Assembly: GCA_035772735.1 (NCBI GenBank)
Contig: JASDFA010000019.1
Coordinates: 92,688,001 to 92,752,000 of the forward strand
Origin: Datura wrightii
Taxonomy: Eukaryota > Streptophyta > Magnoliopsida > Solanales > Solanaceae
Direction: 5' to 3'
Length of the DNA stretch: 64,000 nt
A program made the translations under genes and the position numbers. The notes under the pieces were generated by a model. That model did no database searches and was not told the origin of the DNA. It saw only the letters and a program-made list of their open reading frames with translations. How positions within the stretch are numbered: the first letter of the stretch is position 1; every line of letters begins with the position of its first letter. Below, piece after piece: positions 1 through 12,600 of this stretch.

Positions 1-2023
1 TGACAACGGTCAATCCTATGACCCATGAGAAGAAACTACGACTCATCCTGTCGAGTCGTGGCTAGAATCCGAAGTCAGGTATTTGGCAGTGCAAAAAACG
101 GACAATACCACGAGTCGTGGTAGTTTCCAACGACTCGTAGGTACGACCCGTGGCATTGGCCAGTACAGTTTTTTGGAAATTTTCATTAAGGGTATTTTCG
201 ACTTTTCTATGCTCTAGGGCCTTAAACTACGTCGTTTTATGTATCTTTCTGGGCATGATAAGATAGGATAAGTCCCTCTTGCATATGCCATTCCCATGTA
301 TGCAAATTAAGAGGATTTTAGAGATATCAAGCGTAGTACAAGCTTTTCCCTATCAATTCTCCATTGCGCATCCAACGAACTCTAGAATCTGATCTTACCC
401 AAGTATGTAGGGTTATGAATGGGTGTTTTTGTTCACACCCATGCTCATTCTCTATTAATTTATCAAAATCTATCAAAAATCTCATGGGGTTTTAAATTCA
501 ATTTTTGTGAAAAATCTAGTGTTTTACTAATGGGCTATTATGATTTGTGAATTACATCATATTTTATGAATTTTGATCAGATTTTACAACTACTCTCAAT
601 CATAAAATTATTAATTTAGATTTCTACTCAATTAAACCTAATTATGATCTATGATGAATTGATGTATGATCTACATTTCAATTGTTGATATTTACAAACC
701 CAACATGATCTATAATATGAAATATGAATTTATTCAAATACCCAACATGATTTGATGATTTACAAGCTATATGCATGATATTCAAGAATGCATGAGCCTT
801 ATGATTTATGAACTATTGATGATGAAAAGCATATTTTCAAGTTACCCATGTTTATAAGCATGTTTTCGAATGAATTGAGTATTGTAAAGTATGGTAAAGT
901 ATTGGGCAATACCCACATGTTGAAGAATGACTTACGATTTATGAAATGGATCTCATGATTTATCGATTTATAATGTTGGCTGACTAAAGGGTCTTTGATT
1001 CTTAGCTAATCATGTGTTAATGGGGATCAATGAATAATGAATGTTTATTTTAGCCATGAATCTTAATGAATGATTTTATTGATTTACATATAAGCCTAAT
1101 ATGCATGTTTTTGGGAGCCGTATTTAGCACCGAGCAGCCTAGCATTCAAAGGACCACGCTGGTGTCTCATCCACGTGCCACCGTGGGTTTATAATGATAC
1201 ATTACAATGATAATGATCCCCTATTTTGTGATATCACATAATGCACGTCCTTCGCCTGGCAAGCCAGGGGAGACTCTGCCCACTTGAGTGAGATAGTTGG
1301 GGCATCATGAAAGGCTCTACCATGATGGTGTTAATTATGAAGAGTCTCCCATTGTTCCGCATGTTTTATGTATTGTTATGTTTATGTTATTGGTTCAAGT
1401 GATGATTCGATAAAGTTTCTTCATGATTATCAAAATGAATGGTTTACAATGATTTGAAAACCTTGAGCCTTATGTTATGTCACGATATTTATGATATGAG
1501 CATGATGTCCTGATCTTATTATGTTTTATGAGTTTCATGTCATTTAATGACCATTTTACTTACCTTGCATACTCGGTACATTCCATGTACTGACCGCATA
1601 CTTTCTATGCTTTATCGTTTCATGATACAAGACTTGGCTCTCAGGCTCATCCTCATCCTTAGAACATTTCGGGGTTATTATCAGCTTTATTGGTGAGTCC
1701 TCATGTTCGAGGCCCCTTTGACTAGACATTTATGTTATTCTATGTTTTAGTTGTTGGCCGGGTTAATTGGAGGTGTTGTCCCATCAACCCATCTTACATA
1801 GTAGAGGCTTTCAGACAATATGTAGTACTCCGCTTATGTATATGTCCAGTTTTTTTGAATGTTATGATATGTCATGTTATGTTTACGTTTTGCGCTATGC
1901 CTTATGTTCAATCTTCCATTTAAAGTGAATAAAGTTAGATATGCTTATGCCATGGGTTGACTTGGGGCCTTTCGGGGTTCCTTGTCCCATGTTACGATCC
2001 GAGTCTACGTATGGGTCGTGATA
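1..2023 (+). repeat. Tekay/Del-like chromovirus LTR, 3' portion
   Basis: The window opens inside a long terminal repeat. It shares ordered landmarks with the LTRs of element A: a palindrome-rich stretch with the CACGAGTCGTGG motif near 110, a 'caccgag' segment near 1120, a 'ccttgcatactcggtacattcc' type segment near 1563-1587, and a terminal 'gggtcgtgata' ending at 2023 (TGACA expected, TGATA seen). No primer-binding site follows, so this is a 3' LTR, a solo LTR or a truncated copy. It holds no coding sequence. The left boundary lies outside the window. Confidence 0.8.
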
Positions 2024-2545
2024 GAGCCAATATCTACACACGAATGAACATACTGAATACATATCTAAAAGCTGAGGTGAAACATAAAGCTGAGATGGTT
2101 TCATAACATACTATCTTTATACAAAAGTGGCCCATCAATCAAAATTAGAGTTAAGGAAAGAAAACATGATCCAACTGTCTATGAAGCCTCAACTAAACTA
2201 AAGATGAGATAGCTTCATAACATATTATGTTTATACAAAAGTGACCCATCAATCAAAATTAGAGTTAAGGAAAGAAAACACTATCCAACTGTCTATGAAG
2301 CCTCAACTAAACTAAAATATTTGAATTATCAGGAACTAAAATATTTGAATTATCGGGACAAGGTCCCGACATAACCTCTATAGGAAACTAGACAATGATG
2401 AGGCACGATTAACCTAAGAAAGGGAGGCGGGACTCACCAAAAGATGGTCTGAACTAGGTCTACTAAGCTGCTCGTCTGAAAGTTTCTGTACCTGAGACTG
2501 CATTATAAAAATATGCAGCGCGCCTAGTAAGGAGAGGCATTAGTT
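2024..2545 (-). repeat. Probable reverse-oriented LTR fragment with a 114-bp tandem duplication
   Basis: Non-coding. Positions of about 2089-2202 and 2203-2317 are near-identical direct copies with a period of 114 bp. They are followed by a short 24-bp duplication ('aactaaaatatttgaattatc') at about 2310-2358. The right part resembles, in reverse complement, the transcribed part of Tekay-like LTRs, but I only recognise this loosely. No ORF of note. Confidence 0.5.
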
Positions 2546-2907
2546 GTCACGCCCTGAGCCTACACCCAAGGCATGACTAGCTCCCAGAATACCTAGTGGT
2601 CTAAGTGAACCCTTGGCCTATCTTACTACTAGCTAAAATTAAAATAAATTAATACGGAAGCAATAACTGAAGTGAGCTTAATTTAAATACAAGATTTATT
2701 AACTAAAATTGAAAACAATGTTAAAAATTAACATTTATGATTCAACTTATAACTAATCTATGTGCCTTAATGACTGAGAGGTTCCAAGATAAAGTTCTCA
2801 TGGCTTCCTCAAGCTCTACTAAAATAAAACTACAACTGAAGTCCTCAAAAGTGTAGGAGGCCTCACCAAAAGCTAAGTGAACGAGATCCTACAGATGTGT
2901 TTGTCGC
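2546..2907 (-). repeat. Truncated minus-strand LTR end (TGTCACGCCC type)
   Basis: The segment begins with TGTCACGCCCTGAG, the reverse complement of the GGGCGTGACA end typical of chromovirus LTRs; a similar start occurs at 31114. It is cut at about 2907, where the next LTR begins with TGATAAC. Non-coding and AT-rich. Confidence 0.5.
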
Positions 2908-4292
2908 TGATAACACTCAAATTACACCTCTGAAGAAGTATAAAGTGGATATTGTCAATAAACAACCCAACTAAGGTTAGGGATGATCCCATAGGGACTA
3001 TGGTCAAGATATAGACTAATGCTAGTATTCACACTTTTAGTTCAGTAATTTCCTAAAGGGGGTATTTTAATAGAACACAATATGGTGACAATATTAAAAT
3101 GTTGTTGTTATCAAGGTTATGTAGTTAACTAGGAAAGAGTTCCCCATGGCTTCCTAACTAGGTCAGATTATTACACTCATGATTTATCTCAATACTTAGC
3201 CGATAGAACTGATAAAATTATGTTCATCCAAATGACTAATTCATCCCTATTTGAAGACTCTAATCTATCACCCGATTAGGTCTCATGAGCGATTTCTCTT
3301 TAAACTTTATCAATAGTTCCAAACTAACTCTCCTGCGACCGCAGCTCAAGCTATTCAATGAAACTCAATTACAAGGCTTTGTTTTTCTTTCCTTTGTTCA
3401 AGATAGAAGAGAATTCAGGCTAGTCCTAACATTTCACACCGTTAAGAAACATTAATCATAAAGCAAAGAACAATACAGGCGTTCTCCAAGAAGTTAGGAA
3501 ACCCAAAAACTACGATTACAAAAAGTATCACATTCTGATAAAGAAAACAACCTTAAAGTATTATACAATTAATGAAATCCTTTCCTAATTTAATAGAGAT
3601 TCTGCTGCCGAGTCTTCCTACTAGTCGTAGCATGATACCACAAGTCATAGGAAAGTTTCATAATACAAGGTTGCAGCTTCTGTCTTCCTAGGTATTGGAG
3701 GTTGGTACGACATTTACAACGATGCTACATATCGTAGGAGCTTGTCGTACCTTGAGATTTTAAAACCTGGCATCTCTGATGTTTCTCATACGGGTCTTTG
3801 TTACGGTTCATACCATACTGGTACAACTCGTGCAATCATCTCGTGCCCTAAATTTGCCAACTCTCTGAATCTTACCACGAGTTTGTCAATACAACTCATA
3901 CCTTGCTATCATGACTCATGGATTCCACTTGTACCACTAGGTTTAGCAAGTGTCCATCTTCTATATCTCATATCACAAGTGCTCAGATGGCTAGTACCTG
4001 GATGGTATGACTCGTATTGTCACTTGTAGGATGGCTCTGCACTTATGCACCTTTTCTGAAGTTATGTTGCGGGTGTCAGGTATGGCTCGTAATATAGGAT
4101 GGTACGACTGGTACTAAGACCTACAACAAGCCATTTTGTTCTCTGTTTCAGCTCCTTTCCCCAATCCAACTCTCGGTCCTGGTTTTCCTGTAAATACGGT
4201 AAAAGTACCTCATATCCGTATAAACATACCTAAGTACAAGCATTTTTCTTATGTTTTAAGCATCGAATGTGTAATAAGTCTGTGGCACATCA
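2908..4292 (-). repeat. LTR of Athila-like family X (3' LTR, minus strand)
   Basis: Read on the plus strand it starts TGATAACACTCAAATTACACC and ends GGCACATCA, so it has TG...CA termini. A diverged second copy lies at 22304-23878 with the same start and end. The sequence next to its right end (4293 onward), read on the minus strand, is a purine-leaning stretch just before the LTR, which fits a polypurine tract and marks this as the 3' LTR of a minus-strand element. The stretch 3590-4130 carries many short motifs around 'tacgac/gtcgta', like the palindromic motif fields of other LTRs here. Confidence 0.65.
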
Positions 4293-5649
4293 ACACTCTC
4301 AACTTAGAACTTTTGCATATCCTCAGACAAATAAAAACACTACTATAAACACAACCCTTAACTAGAAAGTAAAATAGAAGACCTACAACCAACAATACCA
4401 AAATTTGCACACATGACCATTATCAAGTATTGACCCTCCTTTCTTCAAACATTCAAAACCAAGACTGCTATGTACACATGCAACTACAACTCAGGACACA
4501 AAGGGATCCATTAATGGCATCAAACTATTAGCAGATAACTGAGCTATCACTAATGCTATGTATACAAACAACTGGCAGAATGCAATACAACCCATGTACC
4601 CTCATAACAGACAAAGTCCCAAACACTCACAATTATATGTATATATGAAATCGGGACTATCAAGTAAATCTCTCACTGTCACAAAGATGTTCTAAATATT
4701 GCACAAGTGATACCTATAGGCTTGCCCTTATTTTTTCTATTCTGGTTTTTTAGACAGGTAGATTAGGATCACTATAGGACTTTGATTGACTTGTAATATA
4801 GGCTTGGGGAGGGGTGTGGTATATATGGACAATAGTGACTAACCCTCCTTGATAGTAAACAACTCTTGGCTTCACTTTAACTTTTTCCCCTTTTCCTCTT
4901 TTTTCTCTCTTTTTCTCCCTTTCCCCATTTTATTCAATTTTCAACTGGTGGGGTTGGTATATTTTTTACCTTTCTATTTATATGTTTTTTTTTATTTTTT
5001 TATTTTTTTCACACCACACTCCATCTTTTACTGACTAGATTTTTCTTTTCTCCCCTACCTCATCCATGCACCCCTATAGGCATTTTTCCTGAGTTGATGA
5101 TCATAATGTCCAAAGGGGACCAAGGCTAAATGAGGTTCATTATAAACAAATGAGAGAAGGTGAATGAGCTAATAAAAGAAAAGATCAATTTTTGGCTCAA
5201 ACATTGGATCAAGAGATTCATTTCATTTGGTAGGGCAATTTAAGCTAAAAGTGTGCTAAATCAAAAAAAACCTATGATTCTTTCCTAAAAAACCATCCTA
5301 TGACCTAAGTAAAGACTAACTGGGAAAGTTCTAGATCACCTACACTATATTGAACAAAGAATCCTTACTCACTCATGGTATAGGTTTGCGTTACACTACC
5401 TATTTGGTTCATGCACAGCTATGCTACAGTTATCATGGTAATGTATCAAATTTCATAAAAAGATTTACATTGTCATGATTTGCAGTAAACAACACTGCTA
5501 ATCATAAAAAAGAAATAAAAAGGGTCATTTTTTCAAAAATTTCAAAACATCAAACACATGTGCATTTTTGTTGGTTGTTACGTACTCCTAAGCTACTTCT
5601 AGTTAAATAAAACAAAACAACCCCAAAATGGCGGTTCTACTAGATAGCA
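4293..5649 (-). repeat. 3' untranslated tail of Athila-like family X, copy 1
   Basis: Non-coding on both strands. It is a diverged copy of 18306-19467: both hold the same order of landmarks, namely 'acccatgtaccctca', a 'taggatcactata' segment, a 100-200 bp pyrimidine-rich tract (4870-5060 here), and 'cggttctacta' near the right end. The pyrimidine tract is a purine tract on the element's coding strand. The copy ends abruptly at 5649, where a Tekay LTR begins. Confidence 0.6.
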
Positions 5650-7394
5650 TGTAACACCTCAAAAGTCCCTAAGATTAGAACTAAGAGGGTTGAAAGAGAG
5701 AAAATAGAAAAATCTATACCAGGTCACAAAATGAGTCGTTCAATGACTCGTGAAGTGACCTGACGGGTTGTTAAGTGACTCGTTAGGTGTGAAAGAGTGG
5801 GAAAAATATTGGTTCCAATGATTTTTCAAGTCACCCCATAAAGAATATTCAAGTCAACCCAAGTCACCACAAAAGTCAAGACGAATTGTCACAATGAGCC
5901 ATTGAGTCACCTAACAGTTCATTAGGTGGCCCATTAAGGGTGAAGCTTTGTTAGAAACTCAATATTCATAGGTTCATGACGAGTGGTGAAGTGATCCTTT
6001 AAGAGTAATGATGAATCATTAAGTGGAGGCGTTATATTAAGATCAGAAAGTTGGACTTCTGGCCAGTAGTGACGAGAAGACTTGACGAGTGTCAAGTGAC
6101 CTAACGAGTCGTTAGGTCACTTATTGGGACTAGCATTGGCTTTTTTTGCAGTCAGATCATTAAGGGTGTTTTCACAATTCCTAAGTTTCTAACACCTAAA
6201 TTACGTCATTTTAAGCTTCCTAAAGAGTGTTTTAAGAGGGTTAACCTAGCGTAAGTCATTATTCTCTCATACATGCTTTGAATTGAAATACTCCTCCAAG
6301 ATCAAGCTCAGATTCCTCATCAATTTCACTCTCAATTCTCTTGGACTTTCAAGACCAGCTTAGAAATCAAGTTCTCCAGATATGAAGGGACATGAATGGG
6401 GGATTTCTTCAATCCCCATTTCCAATTTCTTCTCTAATTCATGAATTCAAGTCTTCAATTAAGTGTATAAAATTCTAGGGTTTCAACCTCAATCCATGCA
6501 ATTATCTATGTTATATTTATTGGTCCAATATATTTTATCTTCAATATAATTATAAATTCATGATTTCAAGTTATTAGAAATTATGCTCCATTATGCATGT
6601 TTTATGAAGATCAAGTTTATGATTCCATGATTCCTAGCATGATGAGTTATATAGCATGCATGAATGTGTATGAATTATTAACTTATTATTCCATCATTTT
6701 TGTATTATGAAGTCTATTTCAAGTAGGTATGATTTCATGACTTGGGAAAGCCCATGCAAAGTGAAGTATGCTTATCAAGATTTTAGCCAAGGCTTACAAG
6801 ATCAGTTTTAAAGAGATACTTGGAGTCAAGACTCCCCAGTTATTCAGATTTAAGCTATGTTTTGAGAATATGATTGTATGATCAATATGCATGTTTTAGG
6901 AGTAGTGTCTAGCACCGAGTATGCCAGAGATTTCAAGGACCCCGATCTCTGAACTACATGCTAATGTAGGATATATTCTTATTGGGACCTCTCAAGAGAG
7001 TGCTTCCTCTGCCCGAGGGCACACCCATGATATCACACCTTATTCTTCCTTTTCCCTAGCAAGGCTTAGGATGACTCTCCCCCATGTGGGCAAGATGTGG
7101 GATCATCATGCGCTCATACATGATGGTTGTCGATTATGAAGAGTCTCCCATTATTCATCATGATTTCACTTACTCATGTTCATGACTTACAATACTATGT
7201 TTTCTAGCATAATTGACCCATTGAATAATTTATGAGTTTTCACTTACAATTTTGAGCATGACAAGTTATATGATTTATATATTCTAAGCCTTGGGTCATT
7301 ATGTTTAGCTTACAATAAGAGCCTTATGAATATGTATTTTCAGATATATGGTTTTTAGCATGATGTCCTTATTATCATGATCTTTATTGATTTA
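5650..7394 (+). repeat. Tekay-like LTR, 3'-truncated
   Basis: It starts TGTAACACCTCAAAAGTCCC, inserted in the X tail (compare the uninterrupted X sequence near 19450-19480). It carries repeated 'gacgagt/gtcgttaggt' motifs at 5730-6120 and the 'caccgagtatgcc' landmark near 6915. It stops at 7394, where a second LTR starting TGTAACACCCCAAAAG begins, so the two LTRs are stacked. Non-coding. Confidence 0.7.
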
Positions 7395-7472
7395 TGTAAC
7401 ACCCCAAAAGTTTACCTAGATCAAAAACCCGAGTTAGTATGGGATTCAGTAGGGAACCATCCTAAGTGCCAC

Positions 7473-9052
7473 TGATATTGGGCATATTTCTATGCCTATT
7501 TGCCATATTTTTCCCATATTTTATCTTGTTTTAAGTTTATAATCCTTATGAAATGCATAAATTCATATGTTTACATGTTTTGTATGCTAACAAATATTTT
7601 GAGATGTTTTGAGCAGGAAAATAAATGAAAAGGACTGAAAATGGACCAAGGTTGAAGAATTAGGAAGCTGAGAAGAAGGTTTGTGGGCTATGGTGGGTGC
7701 CCCACACCAGGTCCTTACTTCCTTGACGTAATTTCATTCATTTTGGTGCTATGGATGGCGCCCTGCGCTAGCTACTTGTCTTCTGAAGCTGATCATTTCA
7801 ATACCTTGACGAGATGGTGTGCATGGAGCCCTAGAGCTTTCTAGACTTAAAGAAAATCACCAAAATTCTGGTGAGATGGAGGAGGCCTCATGCCACAAGG
7901 GTCCAAAAGTGCAAGAATTTGACTAACACTTTGGCAAGATAGTGAGTGTTGCACGCCAGACATGCTGAAAGTGTAGAAAAATTGGCTAAGTTTGTGGTGA
8001 GATGGTGGTGGTGGCGCACTAGCCTTATTTCAGGAAAAATGTTGCTGATTTTAAAGCCAAGTGTTGGAGGGAAGAAGTGTCATTGCAAGGCTCAACAATA
8101 AATATATCATCTAGGTCATGTGTTAAGCATCTTCTATTCATTTTTTGACAAATCATTTGACTAGTTTTATAGAGTTTAACATTCCGTAGTTCATCTGTGG
8201 ATGCTTGTAAGATGTTTGGAAGGAAGACCAAGTCTATACTAGGTTTCTTCTCTTCTTTACTCTTTACTTTGCATGATGATGAATAAGTATTTGTTTTTCC
8301 ACTTGTCTATGAGTGGATGAACACATATTCTAGGATTTTGGCCATGGTGGATGGTTGTTGTAGAATAGACTATTTAATCTAAATTCGATTATTCTTTGTA
8401 GTTGTTTGTATTTACTTGTTTTAATTTATTATTTATAAGATTGTTAACCTTATAAGTAGTATGTTGGCTATCGATTGAACTTGGGAAAGGGAATTCAAAG
8501 GGTTAAAGATAAATACAGAATGAGAATTCAAAGACCCTTAAACCCATTGGTGAGAGGATAGAAGTTGTTGTTGAGGATAAGGATATCACCTTCAACACCG
8601 TTTAGTTGAAATATAACCTTCATTTCATGCTTCTCCTGTGACCATAGGGATATAGGTGTAAGGGTTCATTAAATAATTCTTGGATGCTAGGGATAGTGGC
8701 AAGAAATGAGATAGTAACTTGCAACTAGCAACTGTAGGAAGAATTGTTCTACTGAAATATGTTTTGAAAACTCAACTTGAAACTAACCAAGAGCCATTTC
8801 CCTAGATTTTCATCATCAAAAAAAAAAAAACAAGCTTCCAACCGTTTTAGGTATTTTTGTATTTAAAGTTTTAGTAGTTTAATTTCTCAAACCAATTCCA
8901 ATTCCCATTTTAATTATTTTGTTAGATTAGCTTAATAAAGTTATAACCTTATATGGATTGAATTGATGAGTCTTTGTGGGTACAATAATCGGGGCCTCCA
9001 GTCTTATATTATATGAAGACCATGTGGGCTTACGTGCTCTTGAGCGATATCA
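7473..9052 (+). mobile_element. Athila-like solo LTR with perfect target duplication
   Basis: It runs from TGATATTGGGCATATTTC to GAGCGATATCA (1580 bp, TG...CA ends) and matches the 5' LTR of element D (39168-40817) throughout. The five bases GCCAC at 7468-7472 are repeated exactly at 9053-9057. No internal sequence is present, so this is what unequal recombination between the two LTRs of an inserted element would leave. The TATA position (about 8096-8103) reads AATAAATA against TATAAATA in D. Confidence 0.88.
7690..8030 (+). repeat. Degenerate 60-70 bp repeat array in the solo LTR upstream region
   Basis: Six loosely similar units, each with a 'gagat(g/a)gtgg' like core followed by a GC-rich 'gcgcc...' half-palindrome, occur at about 7690, 7750, 7810, 7870, 7932 and 8000. 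The homologous LTR of D carries seven. Confidence 0.6.
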
Positions 9053-11459
9053 GCCACAAAACGACTCATGTGATGAGTCATTATTTGGGATAACGGGTCG
9101 TTAGGTCGCCCGTCCTGAGGAAGTCTTATGTAGGAGAAAATTTTTTCCCAGAACTCATGGGTCAAAGGACGACTCGTTAGTCCGGTTAACGGGTCGATAA
9201 GAAGAATTATTGGAAGAGTTTCAAAAAGGGTGCAATAGGACCTTTGTAACCATGAGAGAAAGTAACGAGTCATTGTGATGATCAAATACTAATCGTATGC
9301 CTCGTTGTAGGTCCTCAGTCACGATTCCTAGAAAAACAACGAGTCAGGTGACAACTCATTATCTCATGTAAGGGTCGTCCTAAGTGGTCGTTGAATGGAG
9401 TTCAAAAAGGGGTCAAATCGGATTCTGTAATAACGAAAGGGTGCAATGACCCATAGTGATGAGTGATGACTCGTAGTATCTATTTGTTGGAAGGACTTCA
9501 AAAATAGTATTAAGGTGGCAGTGATGACGAAGAGAGAAATGATGAGTCATTGTTGCAAGTAATGACTCATCTTGTCCAGTCATTGTTTGGTGAAACAGAA
9601 GAGTACCAAAAGCATTTCAGGAGTGAGAGATGGGTTCAACAATTCGTCAGCTCAGACAACGACTTATTGAAGGACTTGTTGCATTTGACGGGCAGGTTCT
9701 TAAACAGAGTCTCCAAGGTATTTTAGTAATTTCTTATGCTTCTAACTCCTATATGATGTCGTTTTGGGACTCCTCAGGGTTGAAAAAAAGGGGTTTTCAT
9801 AGCCTAATACTTTCTTCCTTCTCAAATCATCAGAAAGTCCTTCATCTCACTTCCTCTCAAGGCTCCTGAGCAACTAGGGTTTTTCTCCAAGAGCTTCAAT
9901 ATTCAAGTATTAGTGGGGGATTTCTTCAAGCCAGGTATGTGAGACTTCAAAAAGGACCTTCTTTCATCCTTGTGTTCCAACTTATGTAAACCCTAGCTAC
10001 TCTAATTCCCTAGAAAAGCATGTTTTAGGGTTTCCATTATGTGAATGTTTTCTCCCATGTCTTCTATGATTTTCATGGTCCTCATCATGGTTCAGCCCAT
10101 GAATTAGTTGTTTTCGAAAATATGATCCGTTTGAGATATATGATTTTGCCATGAATTCAGCACACATGGTTTACACTATGATTTAGACTTATGATTTTCA
10201 TGAATTTAGCACAATCAACATGTTTATGATTCCTAGGCTCTCTGGCTTCTTGTTAGTAAAAAATAGCCATGACTAGCCTTAAAACATCATCTATGAGCCC
10301 TCAGCACCAGTATGTCATGGTCCTTTAGGCTCTCGGGACTCTTGTTAGATAAAGTATTTCTGACTAGTCTTAGGACATTAGCTTAAGATTATCGATTCAC
10401 ATATATCTTTATGTTCAGTTGGGAGTAGTACTTAGCACTAAGTAGGCCACGGTTCCAGTGTACCCAGGTCTCAGAACTACGTGCCACCATATGATAAGGG
10501 ATTCTCAATAGTAGAGAAGGTTTCCCTTAGCCCAAGGAATATGGGATCCTTGTTATTTGAGAGTGTCTCCCTTTCCTTAATAGGTGCATGCAGGGTCATC
10601 GTTATTAGAGATTGTCTCCCTGGGTTCACGAGTAATATCACGCCAGTCAAAGTTCTTACCTTTGGCAAGGTATGAAAACCCTTCCAATTGAGGTTACAAG
10701 TTTGGCTCCTGAGGCTCATATTGGAGTTTTTCAGTTAATAGTTTCTCCTAGAGTGCAGTTCAGTTTCAGTATAGTAATTTCAGTTATAGTTTTCAGTTTA
10801 TGATTTTAGATTTAGTCTTCAGTACATGTACATGACCCAAACACTAGATTTACTTATATTTCATTAAATCATTTCAAAATGAGAATATCATATCAGTAAT
10901 TATGCACCTCAGGTAGGATTATTGTACTACACCTCAGTTATGTATTCAGATCAGTCTTTCTTAAGATACTAGCGTGTTCCTAGTTTCAGTCATGTTTCCC
11001 ATATACTTAGTACATTCCAAGTAATGGTCTCATAATTTATGTGTTATATCATTTTATGATATCAATCTAGGTATTTAGATTCAGCCCTATGGTTAGACGT
11101 ACTCCAAACTCTATTAGCTGACAGTAATGAGTCCTCATATTCTAAAGATGGGATGTTTGTTTTGTTTATTTCAATTTATTTCTAGTTTCAGAAGTTGGAG
11201 TTAGCTAGGGGCAAGTCCAAGCAACTTATCAGATTAGTATAGGCTTTCAGATAGTGTAGTACTAATTTTAGCTTACAACTCTATGTTGTAATCTAATTTT
11301 CATCCTTTCCTTTTATTAGTTAGTTTCAGTTTCGCTCAGTTATGTTATACTAATTTTTGTTATGTTAGCATTATGCTATGCCATGGGTTAGCTTGGAGCC
11401 CTTCATTGTTCTAGGTCTTGTGTATTGATCTGGGGTCCATGCTTGGGTCATGACAAACT

Positions 11460-11471
11460 TGGTATCAGAGT
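11460..11471 (+). other. Primer-binding site of element E (initiator tRNA-Met type)
   Basis: TGGTATCAGAGT lies 4 bases after the LTR end TGACA. It matches the complement of the plant initiator tRNA-Met 3' end at 11 of 12 positions. It marks the start of the internal region and confirms 7395-11455 as the 5' LTR. Confidence 0.85.
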
Positions 11472-11744
11472 GTTAGGTTTAGAGTGTCCTAGGGTGTCCA
11501 AAAGCTACGTTAGGTAGAGTCCTTTTTATGGGTGTGAAGCATGCTACACTTATGAGGAAGAGGCTACAACACGTTTCTAGGAAAATTCCCTTTCTTCATG
11601 ATTCGTATCATTCGTAGAATGTGAAACTCTAAAAGCTTCCCTTATAACTCATGCTTTACACCTTCATAGACAACGCCTCCCAGATGAGCCAACGGAAGGA
11701 GAAACGGTAATGGGAACAAGCCAGCCCCACTAGCCCCAGCGGAC

Positions 11745-12600
11745 ATGATGAATAAGCAGGTTACCTATGTAGAGTTTCGGGCAGCATTTCATGTGTTGGC
11801 ACAGTCCATCACAACACAGGCCAACAATCAGGCAGTAGCACCTGTGAACCTCAACGAGAATGCTAGGGCGGAAAAGGTGCGAGATTCAATTAGTATGAAC
11901 CCGCTGGAATTATTTGGATTGAAGGTGGATAAGGATCCACATAAGTTCATAGAGGAGATCCAAAAGATCATCCAGATTATGGGTGTGACTGGTGAGGAAA
12001 GTGTGGTCTTAGCCTCCTATCAAATCAAAGGGGTTGCATATATATGGTATAGACAATGGAAGGGAGGCCATAGGGTAGGTGCAGCACCGGTGAGTTGGGA
12101 TGAGATCGTGACAGCCTTCGTAGACAGGTAGAAAGGTTCTTTCCTCTAGAGATTAGGGAGGCGAAGGCAGACGAGTTCGTAAACCTAAAGCAGACCAACA
12201 TGATTTTTTGGAAGTATGCCTTGGGGTTTATCCGGATGTCTAGTATACACCGAAGATGGTGGCTGATCCTAGGGCTCATATGAGCAGGTTCGTAAATGGA
12301 GTCTCAGATTTAATGATCAAGGAGTGTAGGAGATCATTAGTCCCAACACCATCATAGGAAGTGCTCCAAACAGACCCAGAGTAGGGGAGATTACATACCC
12401 AGCTTGCAAGAACCATGGAAAGAACAATTTGGGAGAGTGCATGGCTGGTTCAGGTTCTTGCTTTTGGTGCGGCAAGTGCGGCTATAAACTCTGAGGCGCT
12501 GGGCAGCCAAACAGGGCAAAGGTAGAGGCCATCCACTTCTGTAGTAGCTCTGACAGCCGCCCATCTCAGCAAGGCACATCAGCTAGTGCAGGTAGTGGAC
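11745..12600 (+). pseudogene. gag remnant of chromovirus E
   Basis: Gag forms the particle that packages element RNA. An open frame from 11745 to 12131 (128 codons) contains the conserved gag core: a 'RDSISMNPLELFGL' like segment near residue 47, then 'DPHKFIEEIQKI', 'LASYQIKGVAYIWY' and 'VSWDEIVTAFVDR', typical of the plant retrotransposon gag domain. After a stop at 12129-12131 the homology goes on ('FFPLEIREAKADEFVNLKQ', 12132-12190) and then decays through further stops and shifts. The true start probably lay slightly upstream (11700-11745), where an Asn/Pro-rich leader is broken. Not functional. Family assignment is firm; the right limit is approximate. Confidence 0.8.

Larger units (their letters stand above)
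7395..11455 (+). repeat. 5' LTR of element E, split by a solo LTR
   Basis: The LTR occupies 7395-7472 and 9053-11455. It begins TGTAACACCCCAAAAG and ends GGGTCATGACA, directly before a primer-binding site. Removing the 7473-9052 insert and one copy of its target duplication leaves about 2.48 kb, which lines up with the 3' LTR at 16169-18305: the 3' LTR has no insert where this one is interrupted (compare 16222-16275). ORFs in it, such as 9630-9869, have no recognisable product. Confidence 0.8.

Noticed and set aside
1732..2104. Short open frames in the first LTR
   Set aside because: Non-coding LTR sequence; equivalent positions in other LTR copies do not keep the frames.
9004..9285. 93-codon minus-strand frame
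   Set aside because: It spans the junction of the solo LTR and its Tekay host LTR, so it is a chance frame.
11460..11471. tRNA gene at the TGGTATCAGAG site (also at 49511 and 31098)
   Set aside because: Only the 12-base primer-binding complement is present; there is no cloverleaf around it.
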